Shown piece after piece: positions 22,074 to 33,716 of a DNA stretch of 64,000 bases. The first letter of the stretch is position 1. Every line of letters begins with the position of its first letter. Both the position numbers and the translations under genes were made by a program. The notes under the pieces are model-generated. The model was not told the DNA's origin, made no database searches, and was given only the letters and a program-made list of their open reading frames with translations. Source of the DNA: Rhodamnia argentea (taxonomy: Eukaryota > Streptophyta > Magnoliopsida > Myrtales > Myrtaceae); NCBI RefSeq assembly GCF_020921035.1, contig NC_063151.1, positions 21,396,934-21,460,933 on the forward strand. The letters are read 5' to 3'.

Positions 22074-22970
22074 AGTTTATGTTTAAAGTTGGGTAATCCA
22101 AGTGCATCATATTTGGAAGGTTCAGTAAAGATAAATTTTATTTACTGGAAATGCAGAAAAATATAGTTTAAACAATCCAATTTACGTTTAAAGTCGTGTT
22201 TGTTTCATAAAAAACTCAAAATTTGAAAAATATCTTCCGAACAATCATTTCTTATATCGCTTGAAAATGAATTAATGCACAAATATTTTTATCACTGACG
22301 AAAATGCTTATTCATAAATTGTTATCCATAACGAACACATTTGCCGTTCACTACTTGTAAAAAAGATATAACTAATCACTTTTCGAAAAATATTTTTTAA
22401 ATCTTAATTTTTTCACAAAACAAAGGCACCCTATTCTAACTCCTGAACCCCACCTACCCTCCCCTGTGTCCTTTCTCTACGTCAGAGAGTGATCCTGGAA
22501 TCAGGGTCTTCGCTGAGAAGGCGGCCATGGAGTCATCTTTGGACTAATTTTTTCCTTCCAACCACAGATCTTGAGGTGGTATCCACGTCAGACTGATGCA
22601 ACCAATCTCCGAGGTTATTATATTAGTTGCTCGTTACCTTTGGTTCAAAGGACACTTTCTAGAATCCATCAAAGCAAACTTTGCATTTGACTATGCGTTG
22701 TTTGTTGTCAAGTTATACATGCCTTGAATGACTTGGACGTTGAATTATTCTAAAAATTGAATTTAACAACCGTGTTGGACACTCGTCAAGGTAGCCAGTC
22801 CTTCTACATTAGAAACCATATTGTGTTGACTCTCAAGACATGCAAACGTTTTCCAAGGCAGTTAAAGTATATATTAAATTAAAGAAGCGTATGGGGGACA
22901 AACCCTAAAAGTGTTGACGATGGGTCCACGAAGTCTTTAAAATTAAATGGTATAATAAATCAAGGGAAAA

Positions 22971-23355
22971 ATTATCAAAAAAAATATTAAACCTGTTACA
23001 ATCGTGTCAATTTAATCTTAATTTTTTTTATCAATTGAGTTTTAAAAATTTTGCAATTGTGTCAATTCAGTTCATTTGACCGATCGGCGTTGACGTGAAA
23101 ATTTTTTAATAATATTTTAATATTTTTTGAAATTATTTATTTATTTTTTAATAATTTTTTGTACCTTTTTGGCCTTTTCTTTTTTTGGGGTTTGGGCCAG
23201 CAGCCCTACCGGCCACCGACGACCTCTGCCGACCCTTGGGTGAGGGCCTGCGAGTCCTCACCTACCACTGGCGAGGGCTTGCAAAAGTTATATATATATA
23301 AGCTATTAAACAAAATTAAAAAGTTTAAAAAATATTAAAATAATATTAAAAATTA
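22971..23355. mobile_element. Truncated inverted-repeat element, copy of 9082-9491
   Basis: Left arm plus GC-rich core (23190-23280), with the right arm missing exactly as in unit 1. The flanking stretches 22071-22970 and 23356-24428 hold no supported gene. Confidence 0.55.
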
Positions 23356-24428
23356 GTCTCATGAACACCCGTTGATCTCCCTCCATGTGGAAAGGAAGCA
23401 CATGGTCGTTTTCCAAGGACACGGCCATTGGATGTCGAGGAGATTTACAGATGCTACAGTTGCGTTTCCTTTCTCCACAAGACGCGCCGAATTCTCCAAA
23501 AAGATTCAACACTACCTCCATCTGCGATTGTTTCGATTGCTCTTACTTTGTCCACAGTCCACGCAGACAATTGAATTAATGGAGCGATTCAATACTACCT
23601 CTATCGGCTGCATCCAGCATTTTTTTTTTTTTTGGATCATAGGATAGCTGTTAAGTTTTAATTTAATAGCTTAAGCTTATATCGAGAATGAGAGAGGTTG
23701 GGGGCGAGTAGGGGTGGCTGAGACAAAGGCAAAATGGGAAATATACAAATGAGGCAAAATAGGAGAAAGAAAAAATGGTGCGGAGGGGTGGGGGGGAGGG
23801 AGGGCGGAAGGCTCAATCGATCTTGGCCGTCCATTTAGTCATCAGTCGATAAATCCAAATCTTAGGAGGTCAACAAAAAAAAAAAAAATGCAGAGGATCT
23901 CTATTCACCAATCATACTTTATATATTTTAATACGTCCCCTCAATGAAGCCTCGTTTGATAACTTTTTAGTTTACTTCGCGTAATGATGGAAGATCAATG
24001 AGTGGGTTAAATTGGTGATGTACGGAATCGAACTCGAGGCCTTCGACTCCGAAGCCGGTCTAAAATGTCCGCGCAAGCGCAACTATTTATTCCAAAAATT
24101 AAGACCGATTCGGACCACCCTTCACGAAAGGCAATAACTAAAGTTGATAAGGGATCGATCGACTTCTTCCATCGGGCGAGGAAAGAGACCCATTTCTCCC
24201 AATCAACAGGAAGAAAACGTATCGACTTTGGTAATTGCGGGCGGATTACCATTTTACTTAATGGTTTCTTTTATTTTCGATACAAAATATTGAGTAGGAC
24301 ATCGTTCATAAAAGAAAAAGAAAAACACGTCAATCTTCGATCAATCATGACCAAAGTAACCAGCTACTAATTATACTGATCCGAGAATGACTCAACACCT
24401 GAAGCCGATCCCTCCATTGTTTGAGTAC

Positions 24429-24442
24429 AAGTACCTCCTGCA
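24429..24442 (-). promoter_or_regulatory. Conserved 3' element of SP3'
   Basis: The minus strand reads TGCAGGAGGTACTT, 88 nt after the stop codon, matching SP3 and the other family members. Confidence 0.45.
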
Positions 24443-24529
24443 GTGACAGTAAACAGCTTACTAATTATACTGAACAGTCATTTTGAATCAGAGGCATGTC
24501 AATATCTCATCCGGAATGTGAAGGATATG

Positions 24530-25180
24530 TTAGTAAAACATACATGTACATCCGGGGGACTGGTTTGGGTCTCTTGGATCTGCTGTACTTCCACTTCCAC
24601 CTGCTAACCAATGCAAACGAAGGATCAAATGGTTGGATCGGTGTGCCTGGTCAAACGGCGAGGCAAACGCTTGCGGATTCCCAGCGAAAGGTGCTCACGC
24701 ATGACCCGTCCGGGGGTGCAAGCAAAGTAGAGAATTATAGTACAGATCGAGTGGGATTTGGGACATTCTGGGAAATGATTTTGGTATTTGTCTGACTCAA
24801 ACATATCTTCGGAATCCATGGAATGTGCTTAGGGATAAGATGACGACTACATCGATCGTTACGAATTTCCATTTTTGCCCGGTATTTGGTAGCATACCCA
24901 ACGGTGCAAAATTTTCATAGACAAATCAGTATAAGAAGATGGTTTCGCTCGTGTCGACGGTGCAGAATGTGAGATGTGTCAGCGAAAAATTGGCCACGTA
25001 GTTGAGATTAATCCATATGATAATAATACACGGAGAAGTAAAGAGAATGAGAAGCTCACTTTCGCCACAATCGCCTCCTGGGCCTATTGCGGAGACGATG
25101 ATCGAATGAAGGATGACCACCATAAGAAAGCACAGAAACTTCACACCCCAATCAGATGAACTCAAATCCTTGGACGCCAT
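24530..25180 (-). CDS. Small secreted CEP-like peptide precursor SP3' (duplicate)
   Basis: Exon 1 is 25180-25060 (donor GTGAGC) and exon 2 is 24600-24530 (acceptor GTTAGCAG, stop TAA), giving 63 residues with a phase-1 intron. The signal peptide is nearly the same as in SP3. The region just after it differs strongly: IGPGGDCGE replaces the SP3 sequence, and exon 2 has gained 12 nt giving GGSGSTADPRDPNQ before the unchanged SPGCTCMFY end. So the two SP3 copies have diverged in the linker and first half of the mature part while the terminal core is fixed. The reading frame is intact through all indels, which argues that both copies are or were functional. Confidence 0.65.
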
Positions 25181-25255
25181 TTCTTCACCTTCTTCTCCTT
25201 CCTGATTTTTTATAGTGGTGAGATGGCTTGAGCTCGTGAAGAGCTCCATGGCTAC

Positions 25256-25263
25256 TTATATAA
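25256..25263 (-). promoter_or_regulatory. TATA box of SP3'
   Basis: The minus strand reads TATATAAG-type sequence about 76-83 nt upstream of the ATG, in the same context as SP3. Confidence 0.55.
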
Positions 25264-25269
25264 GCAGTC

Positions 25270-26439
25270 GAGACAGCAATCTTCTTTGTTCGTCAATACG
25301 ACCCGATCAAACGTGTACGCAAATCTGTCGACCCGATGCCGTCGCCTACAGACTGTTCGTTCATTGGATAATACCCATTGAAAGTCAAACTTGCTGAATT
25401 TTGTTGAGCAATTGAGAATGACGTTTCTTTTTTCCTAGAAAGTTTTGCCAATGACGGGGATAGGCACAGCAATGCTGTGTGTTGTTCCAGCTTACTGGGC
25501 CATGGAAGTAGGTTTAGAATTAGATTGCCAAGTCCCGTGTATTTTAGAGATTTGTAAGGATTGAGGATGCGTGAAGCGTAGGATGTGATAAAGTATTTAA
25601 ATATTAAATCACATATTGATTTAATAGTTTGAGTTTTTAGAACAGTTGGGAGTGATCCCATAAAATCTCACATAGTATCATATAGCAAGATATCTTAAGT
25701 TCAAATCTCATTTGCCTCTCTGATTAAATATTTTCGATATTAAAATACTAAAGTGCCAATCTTGTGAAGGGTCTGGTGGATGGGAATGACCGCAACCAGG
25801 AAAATCAAAGGGAGGTGAAGAACGTACTCAGAGAAGAGACCCCATTAAAAATTTTGAGTTGAATCTGCCATCCTTAGACTACTGTGGATGACATGATTGT
25901 CGGTACACCATTCACGTTGTCAAGTCAAGAAGAAGACTTAGGAATATATCTCTATGCCTTTCATATTTAATATGCTTAATACTTTTATTTTTATAGAAGC
26001 GGGATTCATGGTAGAGATAGATTGATATGAGAATTATGGTGAAATATATTTTGATCTTTAATTTATCCTCATTGTTTAATCAATCGTATTCTCTTGTTTA
26101 GTTTAGCATATTTAATTTCTCCACTAACAGTCAATTATCTGGTTAGAATTACGTAGTTAAATTGATTGACTAATCAATCTCAAAAATATTCTTGAGACTT
26201 TCCATATAATGAGTCATGATTGATTGGCAATCACCCCTTCGACAATTATCTTGTTAGATACTTAATTTAAGAATTCTAGAATTTGATTGTATGGGCGAAC
26301 AAATCCTCTCAAAATTCTGATCGTTCTCACCTCATCAACCAACAGCTATTTTTTAGAGATGGATCCTCATAGTGGTTCTGTCCAGCGGAAAGCGTGGAAG
26401 ACGATGAGTATAAAGAGCACCACGTTGGACTAGTGAGAC
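25270..26439. other. Spacer, unit 2, no clear gene
   Basis: Counterpart of 11400-12589. AT-rich, with no supported feature. Confidence 0.4.
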
Positions 26440-26895
26440 AAATCAAGAGTTCATCATCCCTATTCCAAGAGAGCTTTATTTGATAAAATTGTCTACTTGA
26501 GCATTTACTTGACGTCTTGTGGGAGGTGTATTACATAGTCAAGTATATAGAGTGAGATAGCCTTGATAGAGGCACAGCTCGCTTCTATTGATAGTGTTTG
26601 TGGTCAAACAATCACATCTTTCCGTAATCTCTCGTTTGATTACTTAATGGAATCCAGCCAATAAGCTTTTAGTGTGGGAGAGTGGATGTAGGCTTACCAA
26701 AGCCGAACCACTATGATCTATTGTGCATTGTCTTCTACTCTCTACTCACCTCTATTTACTATTTAGTAGAAGCATTGTATGATTCTGTTAATTACATTTG
26801 CTCTCATTAAACTCAATTATTTTAATTCTGCATAATTTATCCGAGTTAAATTAAAAACACTTATTCACTCTCTCCAGGTGTTAGGCTTAGCCAAA
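26440..26895 (+). mobile_element. Copia-type LTR fragment (unit 2)
   Basis: Duplicate of 12590-13035. The diagnostic block is better preserved here: GAGTGGATGTAGGCTTACC, then CCGAACCACTATG, then a terminal 'tattcactctctccaggtg' block. Confidence 0.6.
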
Positions 26896-27865
26896 ACAAT
26901 ACGAAGTAGTTGCAAGTATCTAGCAAAAGAATACAAGCCCCTTCCAATAATTAAGAATATAATTTAATATTACCTAAGAATATGGACACAGAGGACACGG
27001 CAAACACTAGTAAACTTGTGAATGTAGATTCAATATGCACACATAAAAAGTGTATAGAGAGAAATCTCTCGATTCTTCGGATTTTGAGAATTGAAACAGC
27101 TGCAAAAGCTACGAATATTCTATCGTCAGCGACGAGAATTCTTGCCCCCACAACCCACTCATTGAAATCTTGCTTGTCCAAACAGTCCAAAAAGTCTTTA
27201 ACAATTGCTTCCACATCAATTCCCTTCACTTGACTGAAATTACGAAAGTTACTTATTCAATCTTAAACTTATTATATAGATGTCAATTCCAATCCTAAAC
27301 TTTTCAATTCTATCAATTTAGCCACAAATATTCGCGTGAAATTTCAATGTAATCATTCTGCTTAAAATTTCGCTGGAAGATCTTGACGGATTCGGTCATT
27401 GTCAATCGTCCTACGTGGTGCACCGCAATACCAGCAATTTTATAGCGAACATTATGCCCAACCAAACAAACTGGTTCTAGTTCACGTCTATTGTCCATGA
27501 ACGGGAGGACGGACATAATTTTCTGTCGCGGTATTTCTTATGCATTATAAATTTCTCACTTCATGCTGACGTGGTCTTCCACTTTGATCGAGGGAACGTT
27601 ATCGGACCAACCAGCTTCGCAATTTTATGGACGTCCATACGATCTCCAGCGAATTTTTTTGGTTGATTGGCACTACATATTGGACGACAAGAATGCCTTT
27701 ACTCATGCGGCGGCTTTTAAAACAATGGCCTGCCAAACATCCCCCTCCAACCGAGCCTAAAAACCTTAATTGATGACCCAGAAGAATAAGAAGAGTCACC
27801 ACCCCACACTAGCATTTTCCATGCCTGCAATATATCTTTCACCACTATCCTTGACCATAATAACG

Positions 27866-27903
27866 CCATCATCATCATCATCATCTTCTTCTTCTTCTTC
27901 TTC
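27866..27903. repeat. (ATC)n(TTC)n microsatellite, unit 2
   Basis: Shorter counterpart of 14009-14060. Confidence 0.9.
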
Positions 27904-28769
27904 ATCTTTGAAAACCCGTCTGTCGGCGCCTAATTTGCACTACACTCGGAGCGGTCCTTACTTATTAGGGATGACTTCATAGGTGCCGAAGGCGGCGTAC
28001 TTTACTTGGTAATGAATGGGTTCGAGCTGACGAAGGAAAGTGAATTTGGCGGGATAACAAAGAATATGAGACTTATCACAACAAGGGTCCAATGGTGACA
28101 GTGGTTTCTATATCTATATGCTAAGATTGGATACAGAGCATCCGGACTTTAGAGGGTATCCGGCATCTTCTGCGAAACCAATTTAGATGATCGGGAGCCA
28201 GGTTCGGTTCCTTATCCTCTCTCCTCTCTATCCGACCCATCACGACCATGTCGTGACTTCCACCAATTGATCTAGCCGACGTGAAGTCCAATTCGAAAGA
28301 ACGTTCAATTGCCATTGAGCAGTTCTATGAGCATTCACCGTATCCCCTGCTTGTGGGAGGAATAGTATATACATATATAGAGCGTGGATATCCGGCCATA
28401 CGTGCGGTGAATTCCAATATTTTCACATGTACACATGATCAGATGTTTCGGTCCGAGGACTCCTCCCTTCTTCCGCTTCAATCTCCGGTTTGTTTTGGGC
28501 CGTGCTTGGTCTTATTTTATTTAGGCCAGCCCACGAGCCCAACTTACGGCCTTTTTTCCTGGTCCAAAATTGTGGAACGACTAGCCCAAATTCCATCAAT
28601 AATAAAGGGGAATCCATTAGCCAGCAAAGAGACTGAGATCAATGCTTCGTATCGACCAACAACATGAAAATGACGGACTCATTCAGTATGATACACGCGT
28701 CGAATCCCTCTGATTCCAATGAATTATAACTGAACCAACATGTGTCAGCACACCCTCGTCTGTACCTGG

Positions 28770-29318
28770 GAATAGAAGTGTCAAATGGTTGAGTCGAGTC
28801 AGGTTTAGATCGAATCGAATATGGTCCAGCTAAAATTAACCCGTTTAATCCGTTTTGACACATTTATGTGTTGTGCAAATTTCTCGAACCTTACGCGACT
28901 TGTACCCGACCTGACCCATGTTACTTAAACATTTATATATTAATCTAATTTAAGAAAACTTACTTCTTATAAATTGTGAACAATTTTTATAATTTAAAAA
29001 AATATGCGATTTTTAATTTTTTATATTTTTTAAATATGAATATTTTATTTTATTTATTTAAAAAGATGTTGGCGAGGGTTAGTGCGGCAACTCACAGGAT
29101 TTCATAAAAAAACAAAACAAAAAATCAAAAAATCTTTTATGACTCGCCAAAAATAGTCAGATAATCCATTTATAATCCATCTAAAACTTATTTAAGATCC
29201 ATTAAGTCATTAAATGACCCATTTATGACTCGTTTGAATTTACTAAGCAACCTATTTATGATCCGCACTCTTAAATGTGGATTAAAATACGGGTTCTTGA
29301 TCCATTTTGTTACCTCTA
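28770..29318. mobile_element. Possible hAT-like non-autonomous element
   Basis: The left end GAATAGAAGTGTCAAATGG is the imperfect inverse of the right end around 29300-29318 (CCATTTTGTTACCTCTACG), resembling hAT MITE ends. It is flanked by diverged direct copies of about 45 bp: 28716-28760 and 29326-29372 both contain 'gaattataact..ccacatgtgt..agcacaccctcgtc'. That is longer than a hAT target duplication, so the insertion may sit in a pre-existing repeat. The inside is AT-rich and non-coding. Confidence 0.4.
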
Positions 29319-29319
29319 C

Positions 29320-29825
29320 GTGTGATTCCAAAGAATTATAACTCAAACCACATGTGTGAGCACACCCTCGTCCATACGTTAATTAGGGTGTCTCCATCCG
29401 TCTCTTATTTTACTTCAGTCGTAATCATAGGCTCATCATTCGCTTTAAGAATCGACGAGTCAAAACAGATTCAACCCCGCATCATTTCAAGAAGAGTTAA
29501 CAATATTTCCATAGATTGACGCGATACGTATGCATAATTTCTACGTCCTAGTCGAAGGTGGATACCAATGAGTAAAGAATGATTGAGACTCATAACAACA
29601 TATGAAATTGACTGGGCAACTGATTCGTCCAAAATAAAAGGACGGGAAATGAGCAACGTGACGGACACTCGATGCCTTTTTTTTTTTCCTTTTTTACATG
29701 TCTACGTATCTTAATTGGAGCAAGTCTAGCCAAGCATCGGTCTATTTCTCGTTTTTTTTTAATCATTATTTCTTGGTTAACAAAGACTTGCCCGTGTCGA
29801 AAAAATTAGAAACATTGGACGTGCC
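29320..29825. other. Spacer upstream of the GPAT gene
   Basis: No gene seen. Short poly(T) tracts lie at 29678-29695 and 29752-29760. The proximal part serves as the promoter of the acyltransferase gene. Confidence 0.4.
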
Positions 29826-29834
29826 ATATAAAAA
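29825..29834 (+). promoter_or_regulatory. TATA box of the GPAT gene
   Basis: CATATAAAAA lies about 52-61 nt upstream of the start codon, giving a predicted leader of roughly 25-30 nt. Confidence 0.6.
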
Positions 29835-29885
29835 GGGCCACATGCTTCCGAAACCACACAACCCGAGAAAAAAAATAAAAAGAAG

Positions 29886-31941
29886 ATGGCCGGAAAATCG
29901 ATCGCAAAGTCCCTATTCTCCTTCCTCACCGGAGTCCTATTGGCAAGAACCAAAACAACCACCAGCATCCATGCAAAATCGACCCAGAAGCTCGCCAAAT
30001 ATGCCAAAACATCCCTCGAGGACCTCTCTTCAGGAACTCTCGTCTTCGACTTCGAGGGCACGCTCCTCCAGTCATCTTCCCTCCTCCCTTACTTCATGCT
30101 CGTGGCCTTCGAAGCCGGCGGCTTCTTGAGAGCTCTCGTGCTGCTTCTCGCGTACCCTTTCGCACGCATGCTCGGTCGGGAAACGGCTCTCGCCGTGATG
30201 GTGTTCATGTGCTTTGTCGGGATGAAAAGAGAAGGGTTTAGGCTCGGGAGCACGGTTTTGCCCAAGTTCTTCTTGGAGGACATGGGCCACGAGGCGTTCG
30301 ATGGCGTGATGGGTTTCGGGCGGAGGGTGGCGGTCACGAGGTTGCCGAGGGTCATGGTCGAGGAGTTCCTGAAGGAGTGGCTGGGAGTCGACGCGGTGGT
30401 GGGAAGAGAAGTGGCGGTGTTCCGAGGGCGGTTCGTGGGCTTGATGGAGAAGAACGAGGGGAGGCAAGAGCTGATTCGGCTTCTTGGCGAGGGATGCTTC
30501 AGCAAGCCATGGCCTTTTGAACATCACCAGCTTCTTGCTCACTGTGAGGTAATGAAGAATGTTTCAAGTTGATCTCAGCCACCAAAGGATAATTAAAAGA
30601 AGCTCAGATTGTGTTAATATATTAGACAGCTCTGCGTTAACATGAGTATTATCATCTGATATTGAACTAAACAATCGTCTTCAAGACCACAGCTACATGT
30701 CCAATTCATGCCTTTCGATGAATTGATCTTTGTCTGAACTTTACCTATTTATCGGACTTTGTCTACCTCAATCTGATCGAAAGAAATAATATCGATCTTT
30801 CTTTGACTGATTTGCCATGTTTATTTGTTGATGTACCTTTTGCAAGGACCGAAGATACCGTTACAGTCAAGTTCATTTTTCAATACATGTTAGCCCATAC
30901 ATCTCTCTTGATGTATACTGTGCAAAATACGAGCATTGGAAGATTGTTTTTTGTGTGTGTGGTTAACCATGCGTCTCGATATATAATTTGCGTGATCTAG
31001 TAGAAAATGACTGAATAGAAATTGACAGAACTTTCCTATTACTGTTTGAACAGGAAGCGTACATGGTGAGCCAAGCAGAGAAGAGGAATTGGCAGCTCCT
31101 CCCGAGAGAGAAATACCCAAAGCCCTTGATCTTCCACGACGGCAAATTGGCCTTCAGACCAACGCCGCTCGCCACCCTCGCCATGTTCATGTGGATTCCC
31201 CTTGGCCTCCCGCTCTCCATCCTCAGAATCACCCTCGGCATCCTCTTGCCTTACTCGATCTCGGGCCCTGTGTTGGCCATGACAGGACTGAAGACCACCG
31301 TCTCGAAACCCCGAAACCCTAATCTCGACCCCAATCCGCTTGCCGATGGCGCAAAGGGCACTCTGTATGCATGCAACCACAAGACCCTCTTGGACCCAAT
31401 CTACGTCTCCTTTGCCCTCAACAAGCCCCTCGCCGCGGCCACCTACAGCCTGAGCCCGCTCAACGAGGCCATCTCCCCAATCCGGACTGTCCGCCTGGCC
31501 AGGGACCGTGAGCAGGACACGAAGCTCATGCGGCAGGCCCTGGCCGGCGGAGACCTCGTGGTGTGCCCCGAGGGGACCACGTGCAGGGAGCCCTACCTGC
31601 TGAGGTTCAGCCCGCTGTTCGCACGAGTGAGCGAGGACATAGTCCCCGTGGCTATCGCCGTCGGGGTTAGCATGTTCTACGGGTCCACGGCCCGCGGACC
31701 CAAGTGCTGGGACCCGGTGTTCCTCTTCATGAACCCAAACCCGAGCTATACTCTTCAGATCCTTGAGAAAGTGCCGGCCTCTTGCACGTGTGAGGGCGGG
31801 GGCAAGTCCGGGGTTGAAGTTGCAAACTATGTGCAGAGCCAGATTGCAGGGGCTCTAGGGTTTGAGTGCACGCTCCTCACAAGAAAGGACAAGTACATGG
31901 TCCTGGCTGGGAATGATGGGAGGATCCAAACCAAGAATTGA
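29886..31941 (+). CDS. GPAT3: Glycerol-3-phosphate acyltransferase, GPAT2/3 clade
   Basis: The enzyme transfers an acyl group from acyl-CoA to glycerol-3-phosphate at the ER membrane. Plant-specific GPATs supply precursors for cutin, suberin or pollen and tapetal lipids. Exon 1 is 29886-30548 and exon 2 is 31054-31941, with a phase-0 intron of 505 bp (GTAATG..AACAG), giving 516 residues, the usual family length. The N-terminal HAD-like domain (about 50-220) starts with FDFEGTLL: D55 is kept but the second Asp of DxDGT is Glu57, so phosphatase activity is doubtful. The PlsC domain follows, with box NHKTLLD (329-335) and PEGTTCREP (393-401). Hydrophobic segments lie near 68-110 and 260-298. The C-terminus (FECTLLTRKDKYMVLAGN) and the FPYFMLVAFEAGG-like start resemble Arabidopsis GPAT2/GPAT3 more than GPAT1 or GPAT4/6/8. 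The subfamily call is from memory of those proteins. Confidence 0.9.
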
Positions 31942-33118
31942 ATTTACGAACTTGGAAGATGTAGCAGATTGTGAGATGGCTAGTATCTCATCAAAAGGAC
32001 TGCAATTGTGTTGTTACCTTTAGATGGGTGAAAAGAATTCCTAGGAAGAGAAATGGGATTTTGGCACTAGGTAGAGACACACATACAAATAGATGCGGAG
32101 CATCTATCTCTTATTGTGTCTCTATACTTGGTCACATTTGAACAGAATCACGACACCTATCACTAAGTTTATTGGTACGTATCGAGATCGTATGCATGTG
32201 ACACAAATTGAGACATGATAAACAAAAAAGAAGTTTTGTATGCCTTTAATCCAAAAGTATGGACAATATTGTCTGTTTGCCGGTTGAAATACGAAATCCA
32301 ATCTTAAAACGAGTATCGCCATCTCTACTATTTTTTATTACACAAGTTGACATCTTCCACTACACATGCCTTCATCACCCCTTTGAGGATCCAACGGATC
32401 TATCTAGGCCTTGAAGAGTACAATGTGGCAATTCAACCTTCGAGTTTTTTAAGTAGTAACAAGCTTATGGCACCTTTATAAATGTTTGATGTGATGGAAT
32501 GAACTCTTGAAAAGGTAAGCTGAACTTAATTCATCTACCTAATTGATGAGAAGATTCAAATATTTGTGTCCTCAATGATATGATAGGGATGGAAATGGTA
32601 GGCATAGTTTAAGGGAAATGCTTTACCGATAATACTATCAAAGACGGTACAATCTCAATCGTAAATCCACACACTATCATCGCGTGTTTTGCATAAAGCA
32701 CTCATTGATTGGTAGATCAAGTGGTCAGAAATAATTGTCGATCTTGTCAAACTTTCGGGCTAGCGACTTTCGTAGTTTAATTACGTATCGGGATTGTGGA
32801 ATGGATAACTCTTTAAATAATTGGGGTCACTTATGTATTTTGTAAATTGCAAAATACAAAATAAAATGGATTATATTCAAACAAATTTTCCACTAACTTC
32901 AAGTTTTGTTTCGCGACTTTGGAGACTTCCTAATTGGAGACGTGCAATACAAAACGAACTTTGAATTAATTGTTGGGGTTGCAAACGTCAAGTGGTCTAG
33001 ATATATGTTTGGTGCGAGATGAACCAAATGGTTTCTTCAAAACTACTTTGGGATTTTGATGGATTAAGCGTACCTAACTACTCTAGGAAGAGCTAGTGAG
33101 ATTGTTTGCAAACAATCG
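31942..33118. other. Spacer, no gene
   Basis: AT-rich sequence after the acyltransferase gene. No coding or RNA feature seen. Confidence 0.5.
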
Positions 33119-33716
33119 GAAAAAATTACCCCACAAGAAAAACCTTCAACATAATGCACTTGTGCAGTTAATCATAAACCTTTTAATTTGACCAATTTAG
33201 TCCATTTACTAATGTAGTCGTTCTAGCCAATTTTAGCCGGAAATCACTTATGTGTGGACCACTTTTTTGCAATTTTACAATAGATTTTCCAATTTTTTTC
33301 CCTTATGTTTCTGTCTTTCCCTTTTTTTTTTTTTTTTACTTTTCTCTAATTTCACTTCGCTAGTCCACGGCCTCGACGGTGGCCAACGGAGGTTGTCAGC
33401 CATAGGTGAAGGTCAAGACGCCCTCGCCTCGCCCGGATCTGGCAAGGGCGTCGTGACCCTCACTCAAGGGCTTGCCAACCCTCACCCGTGACCGGCAAGG
33501 GTCACCGGCCTCATTTGAATAATAAAACGAAAAAAGAAAAGAAAAAATAGAAAGGGAAAAAAAATCGGAAAAACTATTTTAAAAATGATAAAAATTATTC
33601 ACGTCGGCGATTTCCGTCCAAAATTGGCTGGATAGACTATATTGGCAAATTTTCAAAAGGTTTATGACTAAATTAGGGCAAGTACAATACATTCAGGATA
33701 TTTTGGTAATTATTCC
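33119..33716. mobile_element. Inverted-repeat element, about 600 bp, both ends present
   Basis: The left end (AAAAATTACCCCACAAG.., then 'gtgcagttaatcataaacc') and right end (..'atgactaaattagggcaa'..GATATTTTGGTAATTATTCC) are imperfect inverted repeats. The inner arms 'tagccaattttagccggaaatc' and 'gatttccgtccaaaattggctgg' pair well. A GC-rich core sits at 33361-33510. This is the most complete copy of the family whose relatives lie at 1864, 9082, 40200 and elsewhere. No protein is encoded. Confidence 0.65.

Larger units (their letters stand above)
14638..28397. repeat. Tandem duplication, unit 2 (about 13.8 kb)
   Basis: Collinear with 1164-14599 (see that entry). Unit 2 is longer mainly because of about 355 bp present at 16700-17053 and absent from unit 1, a longer GA run, and a micro-retroposon at 20525-20578. 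Homology ends after GTGGATATCCGG at 28397. Confidence 0.9.

Noticed and set aside
12590-26895. The two copia LTR-like segments as the flanking LTRs of one 14-kb retrotransposon
   Set aside because: Everything between and around them is duplicated in the same order and no gag, pol or primer-binding site lies between. They are copies made by the tandem duplication.
30072-30542. Long antisense frames inside the GPAT first exon
   Set aside because: They are shadows of the GC-rich third codon positions of the real gene on the plus strand.
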